From the NCBI GenBank assembly GCA_021106775.1, contig JAIOTL010000068.1, positions 1 to 10,213 of the forward strand: 10,213 nt of DNA. Direction: 5' to 3'. The position numbers and the translations under genes were made by a program. The notes under the pieces were generated by a model, which was given only the letters and a program-made list of their open reading frames with translations, did not search any database and had not been told where the DNA came from. Positions 1 through 5,716 of the stretch are shown one piece after another; positions within the stretch are counted from its first letter, which is position 1, and every line of letters begins with the position of its first letter. The DNA comes from Planctomycetota bacterium. Lineage in GTDB: Bacteria > Planctomycetota > UBA8742 > SKZP01 > JAIOTL01.

Positions 1-394
1 CAATCGGTAGGAAGAAAGTTTCAATTACAGTTTTCTTGCCTTTTTGAATTGTTGCATTGAAAGACCAAAGACCACTCTCAGCTGCAGTTGGTGTACCGGT
101 GATTTTTCCGTCAGCAAAAATCAGGTTCACAGGACCTTCAGTTTGGTCAAGACTGTTGAGTTTCCAGCTATCGAAACCCCAGATGATGTCTGAGTCAACG
201 AATCCGGTGTTTTCATCCCATCTGTCTCCGCCGTAAGTAACAATGAAAGTGAAATCGTAACTTTTGTCGATTGTTGCTTGTGGAAGCAGCATGTCAGTTG
301 CGAATTCAAGGTACTTTGGTGTTGTGCTGCTGTCGCAAGATGCGGCAAAAACAAGACAAAACGTCATAAGTGCCATAAATAACTTAGCTCTCAT
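1..394 (-). CDS. Lipoprotein with putative-Ig (He_PIG-like) domain, 3' part outside window
   Basis: The frame runs from ATG at 392-394 to the left edge without a stop, giving the first 131 residues. The start is fixed by a textbook AGGAGG at 399-404 (cctcct on the plus strand), 4 nt from the ATG. Residues 1-20 form a lipoprotein signal peptide: a basic start (MRAK), a hydrophobic core and a lipobox AASC with the lipidated Cys at 20, followed by Asp21. The rest is polar and beta-rich. The segment around residues 98-118 (KITGTPTAAESGLWSF) has the ITGTPT...G..F signature of putative-Ig/cadherin-like (He_PIG) domains. Family knowledge suggests an envelope-anchored adhesion or scaffold protein; no enzymatic motif is seen. 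Asp after the Cys is an inner-membrane retention signal in E. coli, which may not apply here. The domain assignment is moderately secure and the function is unknown. Confidence 0.85.
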   Translation of the reverse strand, partial: MRAKLFMALMTFCLVFAASCDSSTTPKYLEFATDMLLPQATIDKSYDFTFIVTYGGDRWDENTGFVDSDIIWGFDSWKLNSLDQTEGPVNLIFADGKITGTPTAAESGLWSFNATIQKGKKTVIETFFLPI

Positions 395-418
395 AAAACC
401 TCCTAAAGGAAAGTGAAA

Positions 419-448
419 ATAATCTGAATTATTTTGAGATATTGTCAA
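419..448 (-). promoter_or_regulatory. Candidate sigma-70 promoter of the He_PIG lipoprotein gene
   Basis: On the minus strand a perfect TTGACA (plus positions 443-448) is followed after 18 nt by GATTAT (419-424), a 4/6 match to TATAAT. Transcription would begin near 412, leaving a short leader with the AGGAGG at 399-404. Spacing and position are right, but the -10 is imperfect and the region is very AT-rich. Confidence 0.4.
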
Positions 449-582
449 TCACAACATTATTAGTAATATTAGCAATCATTATTATGATACTGAATATTTT
501 TTTACATTTATCAATATCAATATTTTTTCAATTGTTTAAGATAGAAATGTAATTCAGCGTTCACTTTTTTTTGAACATATTT

Positions 583-1383
583 TTAATTCATGATTGGAAT
601 TAGTTCGGCAATTGATTCAAAAACGAAATCAGGCTTGATTTCGCTTGTAGGAAGTTCTTCACGCCTTGTTTCACCAGAAAGCAGACATATCGATGTGATG
701 CCAGCATTGATGCCAAGCGCAATATCGGTGTATAAACGGTCGCCAACCATTGCTATGTCAGACAATTCAATATTCATACGTTTTGCAATAACATCAACCA
801 TCTCGCGTCGTGGTTTGCCGATGTATTTTGGCTTTTTGCCTGTAGCAATTTCGAGCATCTGGCACATTGAGCCGCAATCAGGCAGAAATCGGGTCTTTGA
901 CATCGGATATACAAGGTCGGGATTGGTGGCGATGAACGGTACGCCGGACGCGAGATAAAGTGTAGCAATCTTTAATTTCTCGTAGGTCAATTCAGTATCA
1001 TAACCTGCTACGACGTAGTCAATATCATCATCTCCTGTTTCAACAACATCAAAGGCATATTCTCGAAATTCATTCTTCAAAGCCTGCGTACCCATAACGA
1101 AAATTCTTGCACCTTCCTTAATATTCCTAAGATACAGGGCTGTTGCCATGCCTGCGGTGAAAATATTGTCGATTGTTGCTGGTATCCCAAGCTTTTCAAG
1201 CTTCACCAAATATTCCCGCGCACTTTTTGATGAATTATTCGTCAGGAAAACATAGTTAATATTTTTGGCAATCAATTTGTCAATAAACTCGGAAGCACCA
1301 TCAATAAGTTCGTCTTCAAGGTAAATTGTTCCATCCATATCAAGCAAAAAAAGCTTCTTATTCCGAATGATTTCATCGTTCAT
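583..1383 (-). CDS. HAD superfamily subfamily IIA phosphatase (NagD / 4-nitrophenylphosphatase-like)
   Basis: An intact 266-residue protein of the HAD-IIA type, the usual length for NagD/PGP-like phosphatases. Motif I is FLLDMDGT with nucleophile Asp15 and acid/base Asp17. Motif II is FLTNNSS (Thr48). The C2 cap domain lies at roughly 70-185. Motif III is the Lys of YIGKPRREM (Lys190), and motif IV is MVGDRLYTDI with Asp215 and Asp220. All catalytic residues are present, so it should be an active Mg-dependent phosphatase acting in the cytosol on a small phosphorylated metabolite (sugar phosphate, nucleotide or phosphoglycolate in relatives); the substrate cannot be told from sequence. I chose the ATG at 1381-1383 because AGAGG sits 7 nt upstream. 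A TTG 21 codons further out lacks a visible ribosome site and would add residues before the beta strand that begins the fold. The gene is divergent from the LysM gene. Confidence 0.93.
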   Translation of the reverse strand: MNDEIIRNKKLFLLDMDGTIYLEDELIDGASEFIDKLIAKNINYVFLTNNSSKSAREYLVKLEKLGIPATIDNIFTAGMATALYLRNIKEGARIFVMGTQALKNEFREYAFDVVETGDDDIDYVVAGYDTELTYEKLKIATLYLASGVPFIATNPDLVYPMSKTRFLPDCGSMCQMLEIATGKKPKYIGKPRREMVDVIAKRMNIELSDIAMVGDRLYTDIALGINAGITSICLLSGETRREELPTSEIKPDFVFESIAELIPIMN

Positions 1384-1523
1384 CTGATTTCCTCTCAATA
1401 TGTGTTGTAGAACTGCATGAATAACACAATCTGTCGATTTTGACAATATAGATTATTTGAATTTAACTTTCCCAAGAACGTGCCGATTAATTTGACAATC
1501 TAACAAAAGATATGGAGGTTGTT

Positions 1524-2651
1524 ATGATACACGGTGGAATTCCGAAGACAAGAATCGCACATAGAAAAAATGATTCCAAAAAAGGAGGTCTGCTTTTCTT
1601 AACGCTTGTGATGCTCTGCGTAGGTGGGCTAATGATTGTGTTGTTTAGTGGTGGTGAAGAAGGTGAGGATGTTGTTTTGGACAACAGCAACAGTATAAAC
1701 TTACCCTCAAGCGATACAATGGATAGCTTTTCTGATTTAGCAACAAATGACTCTGAAACAATTGGGGCTAGTGATGTTACATCCTCGGATGAACCTGAAG
1801 AAGGGGAATCGGATGCGCCTGATTTCTTTGAGCATAAAATTAAGAGTGGTGAAAATTTCACTGTACTTGCGAAGAAATACTACAACGACACACGAAAAAC
1901 ACACGTTATTGTGAAAGCAAATCCTAATGTGAATCCAAAAAAACTGCAGATTGGGCAGAAAATTATTGTGCCTAATCTCAACAAGAAGAAAGCAACCGAG
2001 GAATCTGCTCACTCGAACACATCTTCAGTGAATTCAACATCAGGCTCAAATAATGGTGTTGATTTGAAAGCATGGAAAGAATTCAATAACAAAAATGAAA
2101 ATAAGAAATCCTCTGGTGAGAAGAAGAACCATCCTTTTCACCCCTTCGGTCGCCAGGAACAACCTGAAGTGCCTGATGATGAAAATGTAGGTTCGCTTGT
2201 AAAAGTTGTTATACGTGAAAAAACTACACATTATGCTTCTCAGGGTGACTCATCAATTGGACTTGCGTTGCAGTATTATGGAAGTTACAAATTGAAATCT
2301 TTGATAGAAAAAGCGAATCCGGGTATTGATTGGTATAATCTTAAAGGCGGTGAAAAGATAATTATACCTGAATATTCTGAGGAGAAGGTTCGTTCACCCA
2401 AGCCTGAGAAGGATTTAAGCCAAAAAAGGGATGAAACAAGCGGTGACCCGGTTATTGAAGAGGAAAAACCTTCTAAACCTTCAGAAAATGCAGACTATGA
2501 GATGTACACCGTTCAGAAGGATGAATCGCTTTGGGTAATAGCAAAGAAAAAGCTTGGAAATGGGATTAGATACAAGGAAATTATGAAGCTCAACAATATG
2601 ACCAGTGATGTAGTTAATGAGGGTATGCGGATTAAAATTCCGAAAAGATAA
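1524..2651 (+). CDS. Membrane-anchored protein with three LysM domains
   Basis: The protein has 375 residues. The ATG at 1524 is preferred over one at 1512 because GGAGG (1514-1518) overlaps the latter and sits 5 nt before the former. A basic N-terminus (residues 1-20, several Lys/Arg) is followed by one transmembrane helix at about 22-41, so the bulk should lie outside the inner membrane. LysM 1 is at about 103-150 (KSGENFTVLAKKYY, then KANPNVNPKKLQIGQKIIVP). LysM 2 at about 226-282 is degenerate at its start but ends in KANPGIDWYNLKGGEKIIIP. LysM 3 at 327-373 is canonical (YTVQKDESLWVIAKKKLG) and forms the extreme C-terminus. The linkers are Ser/Glu/Lys/Pro-rich and low-complexity. LysM binds N-acetylglucosamine of peptidoglycan, so a wall-binding anchor is inferred. 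No catalytic domain is present. The gene ends at its own terminator. Confidence 0.92.
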   Translation: MIHGGIPKTRIAHRKNDSKKGGLLFLTLVMLCVGGLMIVLFSGGEEGEDVVLDNSNSINLPSSDTMDSFSDLATNDSETIGASDVTSSDEPEEGESDAPDFFEHKIKSGENFTVLAKKYYNDTRKTHVIVKANPNVNPKKLQIGQKIIVPNLNKKKATEESAHSNTSSVNSTSGSNNGVDLKAWKEFNNKNENKKSSGEKKNHPFHPFGRQEQPEVPDDENVGSLVKVVIREKTTHYASQGDSSIGLALQYYGSYKLKSLIEKANPGIDWYNLKGGEKIIIPEYSEEKVRSPKPEKDLSQKRDETSGDPVIEEEKPSKPSENADYEMYTVQKDESLWVIAKKKLGNGIRYKEIMKLNNMTSDVVNEGMRIKIPKR

Positions 2652-2672
2652 AACTTCATCTTGATTTGCATG

Positions 2673-2707
2673 AAAAAGATTCCCGATTCAGTCGGGAATC
2701 TTTTTTT
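2673..2707 (+). terminator. Rho-independent terminator of the LysM gene
   Basis: A perfect 14-bp stem (2673-2686 with 2692-2705, core GATTCCCGA/TCGGGAATC) has a 5-nt loop TTCAG and a T-run at 2701-2707. The outer A:T pairs overlap the T-run, so the working stem is about 9-10 bp. It starts 22 nt after the LysM stop codon. The A-run on the 5' side could make it act in both directions. Confidence 0.93.
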
Positions 2708-2719
2708 AGATTAATAATG

Positions 2720-2741
2720 TTTACATTCTAAAACGTGTAAA
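2720..2741. promoter_or_regulatory. Dyad TTTACA-N10-TGTAAA, operator-like
   Basis: Two perfectly complementary hexamers (2720-2725 and 2736-2741) are separated by 10 nt, the geometry of many dimeric regulators. It lies 13 nt after the LysM terminator and about 180 bp upstream of the small-RNA promoter. The local base composition is very AT-rich, so chance is a real alternative. Confidence 0.2.
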
Positions 2742-2880
2742 ATTTGTTGGACATAAATTAATATATCCCTTAAAATCGCTCAATAAAGCATCTTTTCTAA
2801 TTCATTTCAAAACCACATTAGTTAAATTAAATTATTTTATGTCTAAATTATTGGACAACGAAATTGTTTAATCTTCTATA

Positions 2881-2900
2881 AGTGCTTGATTTTAGTGCTT
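2881..2900 (+). repeat. Two AGTGCTT direct repeats upstream of the small-RNA promoter
   Basis: AGTGCTT occurs at 2881-2887 and 2894-2900, 13 nt start to start. A third partial copy (AGTGCT, 2963-2968) lies inside the predicted RNA. The pair ends 17 nt before the -24 element. An activator would fit here, but sigma-54 activators usually bind further upstream and the repeats are short. Confidence 0.3.
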
Positions 2901-2917
2901 TTATGAAAAAAAGTTCT

Positions 2918-2940
2918 TTGGCATCAAAATTGCATATAAT
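2918..2940 (+). promoter_or_regulatory. Sigma-54-like -24/-12 promoter overlapping a perfect TATAAT
   Basis: TTGGCATCAAAATTGC at 2918-2933 matches the sigma-54 consensus TTGGCACG-N4-TTGC except in the two positions after GGCA. The invariant GG (2920-2921) and GC (2932-2933) are exactly 10 nt apart. A perfect sigma-70 -10 hexamer TATAAT follows at 2935-2940, with TG two bases before it (near-extended -10) but no good -35. Both readings predict a start at about 2943-2948, immediately before the folded RNA. Either factor, or both, could be used; rpoN cannot be seen in this window. Confidence 0.6.
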
Positions 2941-2943
2941 AAG

Positions 2944-3054
2944 CAGTTCTCAGCATTATTGAAGTGCTCTCTTGATTGCCCATCATCACTTCAGAAATAT
3001 ATGCCCAATGCTGGAAACATATCTGAGCCTGTTTGCCCGCAGGCTCTTTTTTTT
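2944..3054 (+). ncRNA. Predicted structured small RNA of about 110 nt, family not recognised
   Basis: The RNA is bounded by a promoter at 2918-2940 and an intrinsic terminator ending at 3054. Helix P1 pairs CAGCATT (2951-2957) with AATGCTG (3007-3013), a perfect 7 bp. Nested in it, P2 pairs TGAAGTG (2960-2966) with CACTTCA (2987-2993), also 7 bp, closing a 20-nt loop. The terminator hairpin follows after an 11-nt linker. Three TGCCC pentamers lie in predicted unpaired parts: the P2 loop (2977-2981), the P1 internal strand (3002-3006) and the terminator loop (3034-3038). Repeated C-rich loops are known from sRNAs that bind G-rich ribosome sites, such as RsaE/RoxS, which suggests a trans-acting regulator. 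There is no reading frame with a ribosome site. It does not fit 6S RNA, since there is no long closing stem or large central bubble. The 5' end is uncertain by a few nt. Confidence 0.62.
3025..3054 (+). terminator. Rho-independent terminator of the small RNA
   Basis: GAGCCTG (3025-3031) pairs with CAGGCTC (3040-3046) around an 8-nt loop TTTGCCCG, followed directly by eight T (3047-3054). The T-run places it on the plus strand. It cannot serve the aminotransferase gene, which converges from the other side, because that orientation lacks a T-run. The LysM gene already has its own terminator 320 bp upstream, so this one implies a separate transcript. Confidence 0.92.
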
Positions 3055-3138
3055 GTGGGTAAACCAACTTAAGTTTCCGTCCAATTTACCTATTCCTCGT
3101 AATCACCATGTTTCGCAGAGAAAAAGTACCAATGATAC

Positions 3139-3153
3139 CTCAGAATGACAGGG
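3139..3153. repeat. CTCAGAATGACAGGG motif, possible relic of a dispersed intergenic repeat
   Basis: The 15-mer matches the end of a palindromic intergenic repeat that recurs in many unrelated bacterial genomes, typically as TTCGC...TCAGAATGACAGG. Here a TTTCGC lies at 3111-3116 but the expected complementary arm is not intact, so it would be a decayed copy. Recognition is from memory of the motif only. Confidence 0.3.
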
Positions 3154-3194
3154 TCAGTATTTCTGCACAATCGTTGGGTAAAATAAACTGAAAT

Positions 3195-4385
3195 TTAGAG
3201 GAATTTGGCAAGATTCTGCAGGCGATAACAGGCTTCCTCGATTTCCTCGATTGTCGGCACAAGAGCAAACCGAACATAATTCTCACCGGGATTGCTACCT
3301 GAATCACAATTCTGACTCAGCGCAGCACCAGGTGTACAAACTATGCCTATCTCAGGTTTCAGCAGGATTTCCGTAAACTCCTTACCGGTCAAACCTTCAG
3401 GTGCTTTCTGCCAAACATATAGCGATGCCTGCGGTCGACAATCCTCAAGTCCAAGCTGAGCGAATGCATCGCAGAGAATTTCACGTTTTTTAAGCGTTAT
3501 TTCGCGCATTTCACGAACATGTTCTTCGTCCTTGAGTGCTTCAACTGCACCTGCTTGCACAAAATTTGGCGTTCCACTGTCTATATTTGTTTTCAGTGTC
3601 TTAAACGTGCTGACAGCTTCGGCATCACCAGCAACCCAGCCAATGCGCCAGCCTGTCATCATCGAACGTTTAGACATGGAAAAGAATGAAAGAACGTTTT
3701 CAGTTGAGACATTGAGAGCGGAAATCGGTGGATTGTCGAAATCAAAGTAAATCTCTGAATATGCTTCATCAGAACAAAGCAGAATCTCATGTTTATCGCA
3801 GAAATCCAACGCACGCTTGTAAAACTCGGCATCAGCGATGACACCGGTCGGCGAATTCGGGTAGCACAACCACAGTATTTTCGCTTTCTCAGCGACATTC
3901 TTCGGTATCTCATCAAAATCGACAAGGAATCTGTTATCTTCCGACAGTGATACAAAATGTACGTTTGCTCCTGCGAATTTCGCACCGAGATGATACGGCG
4001 GATATCCCGGGTTAGGCACAATGACATAATCTGAAGGATTCGCAAACGCAAGCGGGGCATTGAAAACCGCTTCTTTGGAACCAATTGTTGATGCAATATT
4101 TTTATTGTGGTCAAGTTCGACACCAAAACGCTTTTTTATCCAATTCGCTGCTTCAACCCTAAAAAACTCAGCACCCTGATATGCTGGATACCCCGCCCTA
4201 TCAAACTCATCAACTGCTGTTTTCAATCTTTCTTTGGCAACTTTAGGTGTCGGCAAAGTATGATCACCAACCCCGAAATCGATAACCTTGACACCAGCAG
4301 ATTTCAGCGTTTGAACCTGTTCATCAACAGAGGCGAAAGCATATTTCGGCAAACTTGACAGGATATTCGATTGTTTGATTTTCAT
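3195..4385 (-). CDS. PLP-dependent class I/II aminotransferase (AspC/DapL/DapC-like)
   Basis: An intact 396-residue fold-type I aminotransferase. PLP-binding Lys239 lies in SMSKRSMMTGWRIGW. Other cofactor residues are Asn177 (CYPNSPTG), Asp206 and Tyr209 (SDEAYS). Arg372 (ENYVRFALVP) is the usual substrate-carboxylate ligand. The N-terminal block DFGVGDHTLPTP and the glycine-rich turn TIGSKEA (100-106) are typical of the subgroup that includes LL-diaminopimelate and succinyl-diaminopimelate aminotransferases. A role in lysine/peptidoglycan precursor synthesis is therefore possible, but aspartate or alanine specificity is equally compatible. I chose the ATG at 4383-4385 (MKIKQSNIL), with GAGAG 4 nt upstream. 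A frame extension of 20 residues is rich in aromatic and basic residues and has no homology character. The gene is cytosolic, monocistronic, and divergent from the 4551 gene. Confidence 0.92.
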   Translation of the reverse strand: MKIKQSNILSSLPKYAFASVDEQVQTLKSAGVKVIDFGVGDHTLPTPKVAKERLKTAVDEFDRAGYPAYQGAEFFRVEAANWIKKRFGVELDHNKNIASTIGSKEAVFNAPLAFANPSDYVIVPNPGYPPYHLGAKFAGANVHFVSLSEDNRFLVDFDEIPKNVAEKAKILWLCYPNSPTGVIADAEFYKRALDFCDKHEILLCSDEAYSEIYFDFDNPPISALNVSTENVLSFFSMSKRSMMTGWRIGWVAGDAEAVSTFKTLKTNIDSGTPNFVQAGAVEALKDEEHVREMREITLKKREILCDAFAQLGLEDCRPQASLYVWQKAPEGLTGKEFTEILLKPEIGIVCTPGAALSQNCDSGSNPGENYVRFALVPTIEEIEEACYRLQNLAKFL

Positions 4386-4424
4386 TTTACTCTCATTTTT
4401 CTTCCAAAGTCTGAATTTATATAT

Positions 4425-4430
4425 ATTATA
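4425..4430 (-). promoter_or_regulatory. -10 element of the aminotransferase promoter
   Basis: A perfect TATAAT on the minus strand (attata on plus) would start transcription near 4418, about 33 nt before the start codon. The best -35 at 17-nt spacing is TTCAAC (4448-4453), only 3/6. That hexamer abuts the end of the 96-bp repeat, putting the repeat's terminal palindrome (4453-4466) directly upstream of or over the -35, a typical place for a regulator. Confidence 0.4.
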
Positions 4431-4452
4431 AGTTTTAAAATGCAAAGGTTGA

Positions 4453-4548
4453 ACAGGTAAACCTGTTTTTACTCACGACATCGGCATTAGGACTCAAGAG
4501 TTACTTGCCCTATTGGCAATGTTGTAAACTTAAAACAGAAAGTCTGCA
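4453..4548 (-). repeat. 96-bp palindrome-rich repeat, copy A
   Basis: Read on the minus strand it aligns without gaps to copy B (7910-8005): 84 of 96 positions are identical. Conserved blocks include TGCAGACTTTCTG, TTTAAGTTTACAACATTG, TAACTCTTGAGTCCTA and CAGGTTTACCTGT. Homology stops sharply at both ends. Internal dyads, in the same reading direction, are CAGA/TCTG; a 13-nt arm CATTGCCAATAGG against CCTAATGCCGATG (9 pairs plus one wobble) enclosing ACTCTTGAGT; and the perfect terminal palindrome ACAGGTAAACCTGT (4453-4466). It precedes the aminotransferase start by 67 nt and lies 2 nt from the 4551 gene on its other side. It has no coding capacity and no terminal inverted repeats of transposon type. 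Confidence 0.9.
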
Positions 4549-4550
4549 TT

Positions 4551-5096
4551 ATGAATAAACCAGACGAGAAATCCTATAAAAAACAATCGAATCCAAGTGG
4601 AAGAAGTGAAAAAAAATCTTCTGAAAAATCGCGAAGATATTATAAAAGCTCCAGTCCAAAAGAACCGTGGTATCTCAAACTCATTTTTTGGACACTTGTA
4701 ACCATTCTAGTTGTAGGTGGTGGTTTTGCTGGGTTCGTCATGATTAATAAACTCAACCTAAATCAGGAAGCTCGAACCATTGAGATTGAAATTGACGAAC
4801 TAATCGTTAATTTCCAGGACAAAATATATCTGGAATCAGACAAAATCATCGATAAAGAGTTTGAGGATGCTCGAAAACTTGCCTTTGAGGGAAAAGAAAT
4901 ATCAGATAAAATCGCGCATTTGATTGAAGTATATTTGAAGAAATATGATGAGAATATTGAAGGATTCATAAGGTTTGTGGAGCATAAAGAAAAATACGAA
5001 AGTCTATACAAAAAGTTTATCGAACTAAACAAAGATGACCCTCGTTATCACAAAGATAATATTCAAACTATGCCGAATAACGAAAACAGCAGATAA
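4551..5096 (+). CDS. Unknown single-pass membrane protein with helical extracytoplasmic domain
   Basis: The protein has 181 residues and I recognise no family. Residues 1-42 are strongly basic and Ser/Lys-rich, hence cytoplasmic and probably disordered. Residues 43-66 form one transmembrane helix with a Gly-rich half (VVGGGFAGFV). Residues 70-163 are charged (Glu/Lys/Asp/Ile) with heptad-like spacing and should be mostly alpha-helical, perhaps a short coiled coil or helical bundle outside the membrane. The Asn/Asp-rich end is polar. The start lies 2 nt after repeat copy A and has only a weak ribosome site (AGAAAG, 4537-4542). The stop codon overlaps the next start by one base (TAATG, 5094-5098), so translation is probably coupled to the phosphoesterase. 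Its layout, basic tail then helix then outside domain, resembles the LysM and 705-residue proteins nearby. Confidence 0.85.
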   Translation: MNKPDEKSYKKQSNPSGRSEKKSSEKSRRYYKSSSPKEPWYLKLIFWTLVTILVVGGGFAGFVMINKLNLNQEARTIEIEIDELIVNFQDKIYLESDKIIDKEFEDARKLAFEGKEISDKIAHLIEVYLKKYDENIEGFIRFVEHKEKYESLYKKFIELNKDDPRYHKDNIQTMPNNENSR

Positions 5097-5629
5097 TGAA
5101 CACAAATCAACTATTACTTGGTATACTTTCTGACAATCACGGCGAGAATTATCAAGTGATTGAAGATACTTTGTGCGATTGCGACGCAATTTTGCATGCT
5201 GGCGACGTCGGGCAATTCAAAATTCTCAAGAGTTTGAATAGTCTCTCCATACCACTTTATGTTGCAACAGGGAATAATGATCGTGCTATGGTTCGGCAAT
5301 TCAGCAAGGAGTTTAAAATGCTGACATTTGATAAAGTCGGCTTAAGAGTGCTGATGACACACGACCCAGGGGCTTACAATCCTTACGTTCTTGAAGATCC
5401 ACCGAAGCGAATTCTTGAAAAGATTGACGAATTCAAACCTCATCTCTTTGTTTTTGGTCACTGGCACATAAGATATGCTGAATTTCACAAAGGAATCTAC
5501 TGTTTCAATCCGGGTTCTGTAACAAAGAAATATTGTCGTGATGGAAAACCGGGATTCTCTAAAATATTGGTTAGGAAAGCGTCCAATAACGATAAATTTT
5601 CGTTTGAACCTGAATATTTCAACCTGTAA
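5096..5629 (+). CDS. YfcE/MJ0936-type metallophosphoesterase
   Basis: The protein has 177 residues, the normal length of this compact calcineurin-like family, and every metal-binding motif is present: SDNHG (Asp13, His15), HAGDVG (Asp37), GNND (Asn60, followed by Asp62), THD (His89) and GHWH (His122, His124), followed by NPGS (138-141). Known relatives are dimeric Mn/Ni-dependent phosphodiesterases active on artificial phosphodiester substrates; physiological targets are mostly unknown. It is a cytosolic protein with no signal peptide. The ATG at 5096 overlaps the TAA of the membrane protein gene, and no separate ribosome site is needed. The pairing suggests that the phosphoesterase works with, or is placed near, that membrane protein, but this is inference. 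No terminator follows, and the next gene begins 87 nt downstream. Confidence 0.94.
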   Translation: MNTNQLLLGILSDNHGENYQVIEDTLCDCDAILHAGDVGQFKILKSLNSLSIPLYVATGNNDRAMVRQFSKEFKMLTFDKVGLRVLMTHDPGAYNPYVLEDPPKRILEKIDEFKPHLFVFGHWHIRYAEFHKGIYCFNPGSVTKKYCRDGKPGFSKILVRKASNNDKFSFEPEYFNL

Positions 5630-5631
5630 AT

Positions 5632-5693
5632 TTGATTCCGAACAATCAAGAAAGATTTTCGTTATATAAATTTAGTAATATGATTAATCTTTC
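5632..5693 (+). promoter_or_regulatory. Two inverted repeats in the leader of the 705-residue gene
   Basis: The 87-nt gap holds TTGATT/AATCAA (5632-5637 with 5644-5649, 6-nt loop) and a perfect 8-bp pair GAAAGATT/AATCTTTC (5650-5657 with 5686-5693, 28 nt apart). The second ends 14 nt before GGAG. They could form a leader structure or operator. AT-richness makes chance plausible, and no convincing promoter was found here. Confidence 0.25.
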
Positions 5694-5716
5694 ATCAACT
5701 GTATCTGGAGTAAAGA

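Larger units (their letters stand above)
2708..3194. other. 487-bp intergenic region holding a probable small-RNA gene
   Basis: No credible protein gene is present on either strand. From left to right it holds: an AT-rich half with a TTTACA-N10-TGTAAA dyad (2720-2741); two AGTGCTT direct repeats (2881-2887, 2894-2900); a promoter-like block (2918-2940); a folded segment and terminator (about 2944-3054); and a final 140 bp with the motif CTCAGAATGACAGGG (3139-3153), which resembles the end of a widely dispersed bacterial intergenic repeat. No clear terminator was seen for the aminotransferase gene that converges on this region from the right. Confidence 0.7.

Noticed and set aside
532..582. 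GTTCA/TGAAC hairpin as terminator of the HAD gene on the minus strand
   Set aside because: The stem is 5 bp with an A-rich loop and no T-run after it; it cannot be supported as a terminator.
1384..1446. TTG start extending the HAD phosphatase by 21 residues
   Set aside because: No ribosome site precedes the TTG, while the internal ATG has AGAGG at good spacing and begins at the usual distance from motif I.
1440..1468. TTGACA at 1440-1445 as -35 of the LysM gene promoter
   Set aside because: The best partner is TTTAAC at 16 nt (4/6), too weak to list. A second TTGACA at 1492-1497 would place the -10 on the ribosome site.
2944..3054. 6S RNA or a known riboswitch
   Set aside because: It lacks the long closing stem and large bubble of 6S RNA, is shorter, and has its own terminator far from any downstream start codon on the same strand.
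3055..3194. Terminator of the aminotransferase gene on the minus strand
   Set aside because: Only loose pairings (GCAGA/TCTGC with a long interior) were seen, without a T-run in the right place.
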